Positions 43,837 through 52,336 are shown, counted from the first letter of the stretch. The stretch is 64,000 nt of DNA from JBBREP01 sp038202885 (GCA_038202885.1 JBBREP010000006.1:1-64000), one strand, 5' to 3'. A program made the numbers and translations. The notes: generated from the sequence alone by a model not told the origin.

Positions 43837-43930
43837 ACAGAGGATGACAGTTGCAGCGCCCGAACTATTCCGGATGTGGGGGTCGCGACGGTCGTGACGT
43901 TGCGCAGTGGCGGCCGGACTGGGCCGCACC

Positions 43931-43936
43931 TAGGGT
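43931..43936 (+). promoter_or_regulatory. Putative -10 box (TAGGGT) of the TauD-type gene
   Basis: TAGGGT, seven bases, ATG at 43944. This decides the start, since the reading frame continues upstream to 43851. Confidence 0.6.
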
Positions 43937-43943
43937 CGCAGTC

Positions 43944-44828
43944 ATGACCGATGGTCCGCCGTTCGAAGTCCGTCGTCTCAGCCAGGCCCTCGGCGCCGAA
44001 GTGCGCGGCGTCGACCTTGCCCGTCTCGACGACGCAAGGATCGCTCATATTCGAGCGTTGTTGCTCGAACACCTCGTCGTGTTCTTCCCCGAACAGCACC
44101 TCTCGCTCGACGAACACGTTGCGTTCGGTCGCCGCTTCGGCGAGCTCGAGATACACCCGAATCTTCCGTCGCCCGAGGGCGGCCCGCGCGAGATGGTCGA
44201 GCTCCGCGCAAGCTTTGGCGGCGTCGCGGATGAGTGGCACACCGACGTCACGTTCCAGCCGCATCCGTCGGTGATGTCGATCATGCACATGGTGCAGTGC
44301 CCCGACGTCGGTGGCGACACGATGTGGGCAAACCAGTACCACGCGTTCGAGGAGTTGAGCGCGCCGATGCGCGAGCTCGTCGTTGGCTTGACCGCGTTGC
44401 ACGACGCGACGCCCCACGGTCGGCCGGAGATGAAGGCCCGCCACCCCGTGGTTCGGATTCATCCCGAGACGGGTCGGCGTTCGCTGCTCGTGAACGAACA
44501 CTTCACGCGCCGCATCGTGGAACTGAGCGGCGCCGAGAGCGAGGTGTTGCTGGCGTTCCTGGTGCGATGGTCGACGCAGGAGCGCTTCACCGTCCGCTAC
44601 CGCTGGACGCCCGGTACGTTCGCGATGTGGGACAACCGGTGCACGCAGCACTTCGTGGTGCATGACTTCGACGGCGAGCGCATCATCCAGCGCGTCACGG
44701 TGCTCGGCGACGATCCGGTGGGCGACGCGCCGCGTTGGGAGCCGTACCGACCCACCCGCAAGGGCACCGCAAGCCGCGACGACGCGATCATGCGGCGCGA
44801 CCTCGCCCGCCTCGACGCCAAGGGGTAG
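43944..44828 (+). CDS. TauD/TfdA-family alpha-ketoglutarate dioxygenase
   Basis: A 294-residue Fe(II)/2-oxoglutarate oxygenase of the TauD/TfdA family. HxD is in EWHTDVTFQP, and the distal part RCTQHFVVHDFDGERIIQRVTV has the third iron histidine and the 2OG-binding arginine. These enzymes use substrates such as taurine, alkylsulfates or aryloxyalkanoates. The specificity cannot be read. A methyltransferase gene follows after 73 bp. Confidence 0.92.
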   Translation: MTDGPPFEVRRLSQALGAEVRGVDLARLDDARIAHIRALLLEHLVVFFPEQHLSLDEHVAFGRRFGELEIHPNLPSPEGGPREMVELRASFGGVADEWHTDVTFQPHPSVMSIMHMVQCPDVGGDTMWANQYHAFEELSAPMRELVVGLTALHDATPHGRPEMKARHPVVRIHPETGRRSLLVNEHFTRRIVELSGAESEVLLAFLVRWSTQERFTVRYRWTPGTFAMWDNRCTQHFVVHDFDGERIIQRVTVLGDDPVGDAPRWEPYRPTRKGTASRDDAIMRRDLARLDAKG

Positions 44829-44901
44829 GCACCGACTCGGCGGTGGCCATGTCGGTGCAGGCGCTGCCGCGGCAGCGCCGCGCTTCTGCGAGACTGACGG
44901 C

Positions 44902-45513
44902 ATGGGTGTGTACGAGAACCAAATACTCCCGCGTGTCGTCGACAAGCTGCTCGGCAACAAGCAAATGGGCAAGCTGCGCCGCCGGGCACTCGAGGGGTTG
45001 CACGGCACCGTCGTCGAGCTCGGCTTCGGGAGCGGTACGAACGTGCCGTATTACCCGCCGGAGGTCGAGCGGGTGCTGGCGATCGATCCGGCGACCGTCG
45101 GCAGGAAACTCGCGGCGAAGCGGCTCGCAGCGTCGAGCATCCCCGTCGAGTTCGTCGGTCTCGATGGCGCCGAGATCGCGCTCGATGACGCGTCGGTCGA
45201 TATGGCGCTCAGCACGTGGACGCTGTGCACGATCCCCGATGTTGATGCCGCGTTGCGCGAGGTGCGGCGCGTGCTGCGACCGGGCGGGCGTCTCGTGTTC
45301 CTCGAGCACGGATTGTCGGACGACCCCAAGGTGGCGCGCCGCCAGCACCGCTTCGACCCGATCCAGCAACGAATCGCCGGCGGTTGCCACCTCGACCGCG
45401 ACCCCGCCGCGCTGATCACCGCAGCCGGGCTCACCGTCGAGAAGATCGACACGTTCGCAATCTCCGGGCCGAAGATCATGAGCTTCATGTACGCCGGGAG
45501 CGCAGTGAAGTAA
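44902..45513 (+). CDS. Class I SAM-dependent methyltransferase (UbiE/ArsM-like)
   Basis: A 203-residue methyltransferase. Motif I is VVELGFGSGTNVPYYP, motif II follows the acid in VLAIDPATV, and motif III is GGRLVFLEHG. The lack of further domains and the YPPEVERVLAIDP segment resemble phospholipid or small-molecule methylases. GAGACT lies six bases before the ATG. It marks the last ordinary gene before the decayed island. Confidence 0.85.
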   Translation: MGVYENQILPRVVDKLLGNKQMGKLRRRALEGLHGTVVELGFGSGTNVPYYPPEVERVLAIDPATVGRKLAAKRLAASSIPVEFVGLDGAEIALDDASVDMALSTWTLCTIPDVDAALREVRRVLRPGGRLVFLEHGLSDDPKVARRQHRFDPIQQRIAGGCHLDRDPAALITAAGLTVEKIDTFAISGPKIMSFMYAGSAVK

Positions 45514-45545
45514 GGGCGGCGCGGTACTGGCGCAGCGCGAACCGT

Positions 45546-45862
45546 TCAACCGGTGGGCGGCACGTCGTGCTGCGCGCTCGGATGCCCTAGTACGTCGTCG
45601 GCAATAGCCGACGAGCGGTCATGCAAATCTGATGCGCGCCGCTGTCTTCGTCCAGGCGCCGCACGAGCTCGTCGACCATGTCGCCGAGTGAGAACGACGG
45701 TCTGATCTGGACCCACTTTGGGGGTGTCGCGACGGCTAGAAACCAAGCCGTCGCGCCGGGTCCAGATCAAGCCGTCGAACTCACGCCGAGACCGCCCATG
45801 TCGGTGAGCACCCCGACGAGACGGTCCTCGTCATAGCGATCCCGAACTCACCCAGCCTGCAT
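45546..45862 (-). pseudogene. Degraded second copy of the LOG-like gene, 3' part
   Basis: The C-terminal end is clearly related to the intact gene at 40622: both finish HP-S-x-x-HDVPPTG, and the DNA of the two can be followed through CTCGTCGACCATGTCG and TCGGTGAGCACCCCGA. The copy is frameshifted, lacks the N-terminal two thirds and is interrupted by the palindromic element at 45689-45783. Similarity ends near 45862, where island DNA starts. It is a duplication remnant at the edge of the island. Confidence 0.8.
45689..45783. mobile_element. 95-bp palindromic element (MITE-like) with 7-bp target duplication
   Basis: The ends TGAG...CTCA belong to 26-bp inverted arms that match at 22 positions and share TGATCTGGACCC. 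An inner pair, TCGCGACGGCT and AAGCCGTCGCG, continues the hairpin around an AGAAACC loop. CGCCGAG flanks it on both sides (45682-45688 and 45784-45790), as expected of a target-site duplication, and the flanking LOG-like sequence is continuous across it. It has no coding capacity, so it would be moved by an enzyme elsewhere. A half copy lies at 50765-50804. Confidence 0.75.
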
Positions 45863-46136
45863 GGAGGACTCAACTCAATCGCGAACCACGCGACCCACAC
45901 CGACAGAGACAACGTCACCAGCCATCAAATCGCTCACAGATCGACATCATGATCTAGCACCGCAGTTGCGCTGGAACGACGTCATCCATGATGCTCGGCA
46001 TACGCCGCAATCGGCCACAAAAGGGCGGGCCGTCGGGAGGCGTCATCGCGATCCCGCAGCCAGACCAACCGCGCACTCGCTTGCGTGTTTCCGACTCTTC
46101 CGGTAGGTTCATGTCAACGCACGTGGGAGGGCGCCT
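45863..46136. other. Intergenic start of island
   Basis: AT content rises here. No convincing gene is visible. The reading frame at 45861-46106 has no family resemblance and no ribosome site. The promoter of the three-gene operon should lie near 46080-46125, and a GGGAGG ribosome site precedes the GTG at 46137. Confidence 0.4.
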
Positions 46137-47651
46137 GTGGCCGTTGCGACGACCGATCCGCTAGTAGACGTCGACTACGCCGCCCCAAATGTGAGACTTG
46201 GGCGCCACCTGCTGAGTCTCCTGTGGACACAGCAGGAGTGGGTATGGCGGCGTGCCGAGTCGATCAGCATTCCAGACGACGTCACTTCCGTGCATCGCAA
46301 TACAATTACTTTCCGCGTGCCACCTTCAATCCGTCACGGTGGGCCGCAACCATTGATGAACGATGACGAACAAGTGCTCGACCTCGCAGACACGAATGTC
46401 GAGGTCTCCGCCGCAAATAGCACCGGCTGTCTGATTCCCGTAGCCGTGCTCAGCAAACACATCGGATTCTCAGAGATTTCTGTGACTGATGGGGCCGACG
46501 AAGTCATACCCTGGCTACCGAAACGAGCGAACGACTGGGCGTGGTGGTCGGCCTTGTGCGCATGTGGTTGCCTCGCTCTGGACGTCGCGGATATCGCTCA
46601 GCTGCCGGCCGACCTCGTTGAGTACTTTCGACGCGTCGCATGCCAGTACTCCCACAACAAGTGCGACCTAGTGCAACAGGCACGGGAATTTCGTAACGCC
46701 TTGACGTCACCACAGGATTTCGATCACTCTTTCGATAGCTGCGTCTCTAACGAAGCCTTTTGCCTGCTGCTTAAGGTTGTCGCGTCAACTTGGCTGCTCT
46801 TGATACCAGCGACAGAAGATGCGCGCGATGCGCTTATGACCGTCAAACTCTCATACCGCGCAAGCCTCTGCTGGGCACCCGCCACGGCTGTCGCCAAGTC
46901 AGATTATGTCCGCGTCTCCCTGCCGCCGTATATCCGCCATCGAGATGAACACAAGACGCAGAAGGGTATCCGCGACTGGTACCAGTGGCGCAAATGGCTG
47001 TTGTGGCTTCAGCTCGGCTGGTCACCAGCGACTTTCATTCTCCCCGCGCATTCATCGCTGTCAGGGAAGAGCTATTCCGTCGACTTCGAGGCACCTGAGG
47101 GCCAGGTGGTAACAGGGGCCGAGCTTCGGTATGAGGAGGTGCTCGGGGGGCTCGGGACCACGCCTGGCAATTTCGCAGGAAGGCATGCGCATCTTTACAC
47201 GACGCTTAACCGAGCGAGACGGCCAAATATCTGGATCCGCACTGTTCCGACCTCCGGGGGGATCGGCGCACATGCCGCAGTCGGTGCACTTGCTGTGGCG
47301 GGGCTCCTGACAACCCTTCTTGCACTCCTCGGGAAAGTCGTGGTCGCGGAGCGAAGCGCGTCAGCCGCGCTGCTCCTGGCAGTTCCAACAGTGCTCCTCG
47401 CATTGGTGGCGCGCGGCGAACGCCACGAATTGACTTCAATCATGCGTTCCGGAATGCGTTCGCTACTGGTCGTAAGCGCTTCGAGCCTCTATATCGCGGC
47501 TCTTCTTTTGCTCTTGAACCTCGATATCGGCACCGTCTACTGGGTGTGGTTGCTTTGTGCGCTTGCTGCGTGGACAGCAGCCTGGTTGATCGGCAAAAGC
47601 CACCTAACCGCCAAGCGCGCGATCCGCGCGAGCTCCGGAGGAGTTAACTAG
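46137..47651 (+). CDS. Hypothetical protein with C-terminal membrane helices
   Basis: A 504-residue protein not recognised. The first 370 residues are soluble and unusually rich in Trp and Cys (for example NDWAWWSALCACGCLALD). The C-terminal 130 residues contain about four membrane helices (GALAVAGLLTTLLALLG, ALLLAVPTVLLALVARG, LYIAALLLLLNLDIG, VWLLCALAAWTAAWLIG). Its GC and codon use are lower than in neighbours, consistent with acquisition. It is the first of three overlapping genes. It could be a membrane component of a defence or secretion-type system, but nothing in the sequence shows this. Confidence 0.75.
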   Translation: MAVATTDPLVDVDYAAPNVRLGRHLLSLLWTQQEWVWRRAESISIPDDVTSVHRNTITFRVPPSIRHGGPQPLMNDDEQVLDLADTNVEVSAANSTGCLIPVAVLSKHIGFSEISVTDGADEVIPWLPKRANDWAWWSALCACGCLALDVADIAQLPADLVEYFRRVACQYSHNKCDLVQQAREFRNALTSPQDFDHSFDSCVSNEAFCLLLKVVASTWLLLIPATEDARDALMTVKLSYRASLCWAPATAVAKSDYVRVSLPPYIRHRDEHKTQKGIRDWYQWRKWLLWLQLGWSPATFILPAHSSLSGKSYSVDFEAPEGQVVTGAELRYEEVLGGLGTTPGNFAGRHAHLYTTLNRARRPNIWIRTVPTSGGIGAHAAVGALAVAGLLTTLLALLGKVVVAERSASAALLLAVPTVLLALVARGERHELTSIMRSGMRSLLVVSASSLYIAALLLLLNLDIGTVYWVWLLCALAAWTAAWLIGKSHLTAKRAIRASSGGVN

Positions 47652-47959
47652 TGGGTATGAAATTTTGGCACAAGGAATTGATTCTTCCAGATGAGGGTTC
47701 TTCCTTTCCACGCGTGATCGCAAATCCTCCAACCGCTGGCATTAGCGAGCGCTTCGAACATGCATGCAGTCAACTCCGCGACGACGAGCTCATTTGTGAT
47801 CGCTTTCTATCGGAGGAACAGAAGTCCGGTTACGGTGACAATGCGTTCTACATTCTGATCCCTTCACTGGAGGTAGCGATGGCAGCGTTTGCACCCCTCG
47901 ATGAGAAGACATCCGAGAGCTTTGGCGTCCTTCACCGACGCCTCCAGGCATTTGAATGA
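47651..47959 (+). CDS. Hypothetical small protein of the island operon
   Basis: A 102-residue cytoplasmic-looking protein (MGMKFWHKELILPDEGSS at the start), not recognised. The GTG start overlaps the previous stop by one base, and an internal ATG at 47657 is an alternative. Its stop overlaps the next start (ATGA). Confidence 0.7.
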   Translation: MGMKFWHKELILPDEGSSFPRVIANPPTAGISERFEHACSQLRDDELICDRFLSEEQKSGYGDNAFYILIPSLEVAMAAFAPLDEKTSESFGVLHRRLQAFE

Positions 47960-48360
47960 GCACACGCTCGGGTTTGAAGCGCCGGAGAGGGCCGCTTTGG
48001 TGGCCCCTCATAGCCATCGTGATCGCGATCGTTCTGGTTTGCGCGTCAATTCCAGCGCGATCAGATGTCGCGGCCGCGACCGATCGAACCAAACTCCGGC
48101 TAGTTTTGGCCGACTTTGCTGGAGAATTCCTTCGAAAGCCAAAGCATTCAAACAATGTCCATAGGACTTCAGGTGCCACCGAGGCGTGGCTTCGGAGCCA
48201 CGGCCTGACCGCTACTTCCACAGCCGGCAGTCCGACGCTATTTGCCATTTGCGCTCATGGTCGCGTCTTGACTGCCGCCGAATACGATGGTTTGTTGTTG
48301 ACATACGTCGATGCCCGACGCGCACTGACAGCTTGCAGCCAAGCTTCCCAGACCGCGTAG
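47956..48360 (+). CDS. Hypothetical membrane-anchored or secreted protein
   Basis: A 134-residue protein with a basic start (STRSGLKRRRGPLWW) and one hydrophobic segment (LIAIVIAIVLVCASI, residues about 18-32), then a soluble extracellular-facing domain with two cysteines. Not recognised. It is the last gene of the operon with the 504- and 102-residue proteins. Confidence 0.72.
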   Translation: MSTRSGLKRRRGPLWWPLIAIVIAIVLVCASIPARSDVAAATDRTKLRLVLADFAGEFLRKPKHSNNVHRTSGATEAWLRSHGLTATSTAGSPTLFAICAHGRVLTAAEYDGLLLTYVDARRALTACSQASQTA

Positions 48361-48400
48361 CTGCCTTCACCTCTTCAAGAGGCGCCAATCGCAATTCGCG

Positions 48401-49372
48401 CTACGGTCTGCGATGAATCGCTATTCCAAAGGATGTCGTGAGGCGTCCCGGGTGGTAATACCGCTTGAGATGAACGCGCGCTGAGTTTTGGCGATTCTCG
48501 TCGGGAAGATAGTCGACGACATGGTCGAGTCTGTTATCTCCAAGATCGAAGGTCACGTCGCATTGATATTTGTCTGAGGATATTCCGTCGAGAAACGCAC
48601 GCAATTGGTGGGTGCCGTGCAACACCTCGTTCTCCCCGAGTATTGGCTCGTCTGACAATCCCCACTCGGTTGTGTGCACTGCGACGCCCCCAGGCCGAAG
48701 CAGCGCGAGCGTGCGCTCGACAAACTCAAGACCCCCATCGAGATTGGGCTGCTCGGCACTTACCAAATGCTCGACGGCGCATGACGACCAAACAAAGTCG
48801 TACGATTCTCGCTCGTTCGCCGACACAACGAACGACGCCATGTCGATCGATCTAGTCGACACCCGCGAGTGCCCCAACGACACCTCGGCGTCCCATCCAG
48901 CGAACCAGCGTGCGCAAGAGAGGTGCTGACGTTGCTGGACCCACCGTAAGGCTCGCGGGTCTGACTCCGAAAGGTCGCTTGCGACGAGCTCACATCCTAT
49001 GCCCGCCAGGAACGGAACAATCGGCTCGTTGCCGACCCCAAAACCAAAACCACGGGTACCTGGGCGTAGCAGCCCGGCGCTTCGCAGCATCGCCGCGATG
49101 TAGGCGTACTCCCAAAGCTGACGTTCGAGCGAGATACGACGGTCGCCGGCGGTAGCAGTTTCGCCGAGGGCCTCTGCAATCTCGACGAAAATCGGGTCAC
49201 AGAATTGAGCATACGTGCATGGTTGAGACACAGGCAGCTTCAAACACGGCTGCTCGCGACCTTCTGAGTTCCGGATCAAGGCGGCCAGTTCAGCGAGTGC
49301 GCCGCTAGCTTTCGCGCGACGGCGCCGTCGGAAACGGCGAACGGCGTTTGTTGGATAAAACCTATAGTCCAC
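48401..49372 (-). CDS. Class I SAM-dependent methyltransferase-like protein
   Basis: A 323-residue protein with a methyltransferase fold. Motif I is weak but present (GFGFGVGNEPIVPFLAGIGCELVASDLSE), and the mid region WSSCAVEHL and LALLRPGGVAVHTTEWG are characteristic of class I methyltransferases, here of the FkbM or sugar-methylase kind. The first 25 residues are basic. The start GTG at 49372 is tentative. It is convergent with the three-gene operon and has the same lower GC. Confidence 0.7.
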   Translation of the reverse strand: MDYRFYPTNAVRRFRRRRRAKASGALAELAALIRNSEGREQPCLKLPVSQPCTYAQFCDPIFVEIAEALGETATAGDRRISLERQLWEYAYIAAMLRSAGLLRPGTRGFGFGVGNEPIVPFLAGIGCELVASDLSESDPRALRWVQQRQHLSCARWFAGWDAEVSLGHSRVSTRSIDMASFVVSANERESYDFVWSSCAVEHLVSAEQPNLDGGLEFVERTLALLRPGGVAVHTTEWGLSDEPILGENEVLHGTHQLRAFLDGISSDKYQCDVTFDLGDNRLDHVVDYLPDENRQNSARVHLKRYYHPGRLTTSFGIAIHRRP

Positions 49373-49742
49373 GACTTACCCTGCGCTGTTTCAATCGCGA
49401 CATCATCGATTCTCCGGCTCGCATCCGTGCGCCGAGGAAGACGGCGGACCTGACGAGCTTATGAAGCTACAGGACCGGCGACGGTCCAAGTCGGATGGAT
49501 CACGTAGTAGCTATTTGCCTGCGCCAGTTCGACTTCAGGGAGAACTGCTACGTGCAATCCGCGCCGACCCGACAGTCGTGAGCCTCTTCGCGTTAGCGGA
49601 AATCGACCTGACGACGAATCTCGCCGCGCCCGCGCCACGAGCGCTGCCCGGGTCAGGTATCGCGGGCCAAGGATTGCTGTGATCTGAGCCATCCGATCAT
49701 GGCGGCGTACGACGACTTCATCGGCATCAACGTGTGGCTCCG
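49373..49742. other. Intergenic, nothing recognised
   Basis: This 370-bp stretch has short frames on both strands, none with family resemblance or ribosome site. It probably holds the divergent promoter of the methyltransferase gene and decayed sequence. Confidence 0.4.
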
Positions 49743-50454
49743 TCACCGAGCCAGAGTTGTCGGCCGACCGTGGCGAGGACAGTCCGGCGTCGCTCGTAGG
49801 TCGGGAAGTATGCGTTCGACGTTACGCCAGAACTCGGGGGTGTGTTTGGTCTCGTGTAGGTGGGCGAGTTCGTGCACGAGCACGTAGTCGATCAGGCTAG
49901 GCGGCAGTTGCAGCGTCGCCCAGTGAATGTTGATCCGATCGTTTCCTCGGGTGGAGCCCCATCGGTAGCCGGGGTCGATCACATGCACCGCAACATCGTC
50001 GATACCCATACGTGTCGCCCACGGTCGTACACGTCGGGCCAACCATGGTTCCCCCGTATTGCGGTACCAGTTCCCGCATCATCATCGTGCCGTCATCCGC
50101 CCCAGCACGTGTCATGCATAACCGGCCCCGTTCGAGCTTCACAGGTATGTGTTGGTGATCGACGAGTTGGAGTCGGTGGTTCCTCCCAAGGTAGGTGAAG
50201 CCTTCCCCGTTCGCGAACTCCTTCACCAATTGAATGCAGGCAACGCCGTCCCTCTCGGCGAGCTTGCTGTAAATCCACTGCTGCTTCGCCCCGACAAACG
50301 CTTCGATCTATTCAAGCGTGACACCATCGGGCGTCTTGATCGTGAGCCGTGCATCACGCTCAACGGTGATCTCTAACGTGTGCCGCGACGGGCGTGGCAG
50401 CACCTCGAACGTGAATTTCTCGATCTCGATGTGGGCGGGGATCACAGCAGTCAT
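49743..50454 (-). pseudogene. M48/YgjP-type (DUF45) metallopeptidase pseudogene
   Basis: The C-terminal part reads WYRNTGEPWLARRVRPW, then YVLVHELAHLHETKHTPEFW, with the HExxH zinc motif intact. The N-terminal part (MTAVIPAHIEIEKFTFEVL, later FANGEGFTYLGRNHRLQLV) is in another frame and contains a TAG stop after GVTLE. The gene therefore has one premature stop and at least one frameshift near 50085. Peptidases of this type are commonly encoded after hsdR in type I restriction loci, and here the ATG overlaps the stop of the hsdR remnant (ATGA). Confidence 0.82.
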
Positions 50455-50764
50455 GATTGCGTGAGCCGATGCTGGTTGTGCTTCGCTAGATCAACGAGCT
50501 GGCTAGCGACACACACACACACACACACACAGACACACACACACATACATACACACAAACACGCGCCGAGCGAGTCGAGAGCTGGCTCTCGTCGAGCTGG
50601 CGCATGATCCACTTGCGCAGCTGGTCCTGCCTGAAGGTGTTGGACCAGAACCCGACATCGTCAATGTCATCGACCACGTGTGCAACGAGCGCATGGGTAA
50701 GCATGATCAACTGCGCCCGCTGATCAGCATCGAGTGCACCGGCAGCATCCTCCAGCACGCCGTA
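50451..50764 (-). pseudogene. hsdR: hsdR C-terminal remnant
   Basis: Two pieces match the C-terminus of type I restriction endonuclease subunit R. The first is LTHALVAHVVDDIDDVGFW then RQDQLRKWIMRQLDESQL (about 50590-50720). The second is LVDLAKHNQHRLTQS with its stop at 50451, in a different frame. Between them lies the AC microsatellite, which has shifted the frame. The N-terminal nuclease and helicase regions are missing: the upstream border is the half palindromic element. Confidence 0.75.
50509..50562. repeat. (AC)n dinucleotide microsatellite
   Basis: Eleven AC units, AG, six AC units, then ATACATACACACAAACAC. Such a tract is exceptional in high-GC DNA. It lies inside the hsdR remnant and changes its reading frame. 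Confidence 0.9.
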
Positions 50765-50804
50765 TGAGTTCGACGGCTTGATCTGGACCGGCGCGACGGC
50801 TTGG
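50765..50804. repeat. Half copy of the 95-bp palindromic element
   Basis: TGAGTTCGACGGCTTGATCT starts a 40-bp stretch that matches the right arm of the element at 45689-45783 in inverse orientation with one missing C. It sits exactly at the hsdR/hsdM junction, so a recombination or deletion through the element probably removed hsdS and most of hsdR and hsdM. Confidence 0.75.
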
Positions 50805-51197
50805 AATCCAGTGATCCTTGCAACGCTCGAGTTCGGCGAGGGCCTTGTTCATGCCGTCACCGACGTTGTGGTGGACCTCGTCACGCAGGTACTCCCACCG
50901 TGACAGCGCCGGGACGAAGAACGTCGTCGAGTAGTAGCCGGGGTCGTCAATGCGTTCTTCGATTGCGTTGGCGCTCAGGTCGCGTTCGGTGAGTTCTTGG
51001 CGGAGCCGTTCACGCTCGACACCGAACTGGTCCGATGCACGCTTGAGGAACAGGACCCCGAAGATGTACTCCTTGAACTCGGATGCATCCATCTCGCCCC
51101 GCAAGATGTCAGCGGCAGCGAACAGGTGACGTTCCAACTGGCCGTTGACAAACGTGAGAACGGCAGCACAGTACGAAACTCTTGGGACGTGATGCAC
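50805..51197 (-). pseudogene. hsdM: hsdM N-terminal remnant
   Basis: The conceptual protein contains the N-terminal helical domain of type I modification methyltransferases: LERHLFAAADILRGEMDASE, FGVLFLKRASDQF, IDDPGYYSTTFFVPALSRW and NVGDGMNKALAELERC. The catalytic NPPF-type domain is absent because the gene is cut by the half palindromic element at 50804. The start is uncertain. An ATG at 51210 in another frame hints at a further frameshift. Confidence 0.8.
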
Positions 51198-51285
51198 CGT
51201 TCACCATCGTGACCAGCCACCAAGGCGTGCAGGTAGCGTCGGGGCTTCCTGAAGGCCACGGTGCCAGGCGTACGAGGAGTACACG

Positions 51286-52230
51286 TTGCCGCTGTATGAA
51301 CTCGCCGACGGCAAGCTGACCCCGTTCGTGCGGCTGCGGCCCGGACCCGACCTCTATGAGCACGAGGTCGAAGCACTCGTGTGGGCGGACCTCGAAGCGT
51401 TCACGGGCGAGTCGTTGTTCCCGGTTGCTCGGCAACCACACATCGCCGGTGGTGGCAGGCCCGACATCGTGGCGCTCGATGAGTCGGGTCGGGTGGTCGT
51501 CATTGAGATCAAGCGAGACGTCGACCGCAGTCAGCTCGCACAGTGCCTTGAGTACGCCGGATGGGCACGGCTCACGAACCTCGACGAGATCGCAAGCCTG
51601 TACGACGGTGGCAGCCCCGGCCATCAGGGTGTCGCTGCGTTCTTCAGTGACTGGCAGGACTTCACGGAGAGCACGACGCCAGTCACGATCAACCCCCAAC
51701 CTCGGCTGGTCCTCATCGCTCGGGACTTCGAGGGACGCACACGTTCGGCTCTCGACTTCCTGCGGGAGAACTCGCTGCCGGTCACGGTCATCCCCGTTTC
51801 GATCTATGCCGACGACGCAAAGCGACGCATCATTGACATCGAGGCAGACCACGAACCAACACTCCCCGGCACAACCACAACCAACGCTGGCCCGAAGGCA
51901 GTGACACTGAACGGGAACCGGGTCACCGTGATCGACCTGCTCGACGCAGGATTGCTCGAACCCGGCGAGCCAGTCGAGTTCGTCCGGCCTCGTCTCGGCA
52001 AGCTCTACAAGGCCCACATCACCGCCGAAGGCAAGTTCATCAATGAGGACGGCAAGGAACACCAATCACCATCGCTCGCCGCAATGCGAGCCGCCGACCT
52101 CATCTCCTACGACGGCTGGTACGCCTGGCGAGTCGTACGCCTCGGCGGTACGAAGCTCGCAGAGCTACGACAGCAGTACATCGCAGCAGCGTCGAGTCCG
52201 ACTCTGGACGAACCGACCGACGCTACGTAG
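51286..52230 (+). CDS. PD-(D/E)XK nuclease with C-terminal RAMA domain
   Basis: A 314-residue protein. The N-terminal half has a nuclease core GGGRPDIVALDESGR followed by VVVIEIKRDVDRSQL, giving the D...ExK signature of restriction-type nucleases. The C-terminal 100 residues (LLDAGLLEPGEPVEFVRPRL, then ADLISYDGWYAWRVVR and LAELRQQYI) match the RAMA domain associated with restriction and modified-DNA recognition. The TTG start at 51286 follows a GAGGAG ribosome site. The reading frame is intact, unlike the remnants beside it, so it is likely an active defence or modification-dependent nuclease. Confidence 0.78.
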   Translation: MPLYELADGKLTPFVRLRPGPDLYEHEVEALVWADLEAFTGESLFPVARQPHIAGGGRPDIVALDESGRVVVIEIKRDVDRSQLAQCLEYAGWARLTNLDEIASLYDGGSPGHQGVAAFFSDWQDFTESTTPVTINPQPRLVLIARDFEGRTRSALDFLRENSLPVTVIPVSIYADDAKRRIIDIEADHEPTLPGTTTTNAGPKAVTLNGNRVTVIDLLDAGLLEPGEPVEFVRPRLGKLYKAHITAEGKFINEDGKEHQSPSLAAMRAADLISYDGWYAWRVVRLGGTKLAELRQQYIAAASSPTLDEPTDAT

Positions 52231-52336
52231 TTCTTCACCGGAACTTGGCCGCGGCGAGCGGCCCCTCAGCGGATAACACCCGCGTGTTTCCTTACAGACG
52301 AGCTGGGCAAACGATCGAGGGCGCAGCGGCGAGAAC

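Noticed and set aside
45861..46106. An 81-codon frame starting MEDSTQSRTT
   Set aside because: No ribosome site, no resemblance, and it straddles the remnant/island boundary.
49459..49746. A 95-codon minus-strand frame beside the M48 pseudogene
   Set aside because: No recognisable motif or ribosome site; composition resembles decayed non-coding sequence.
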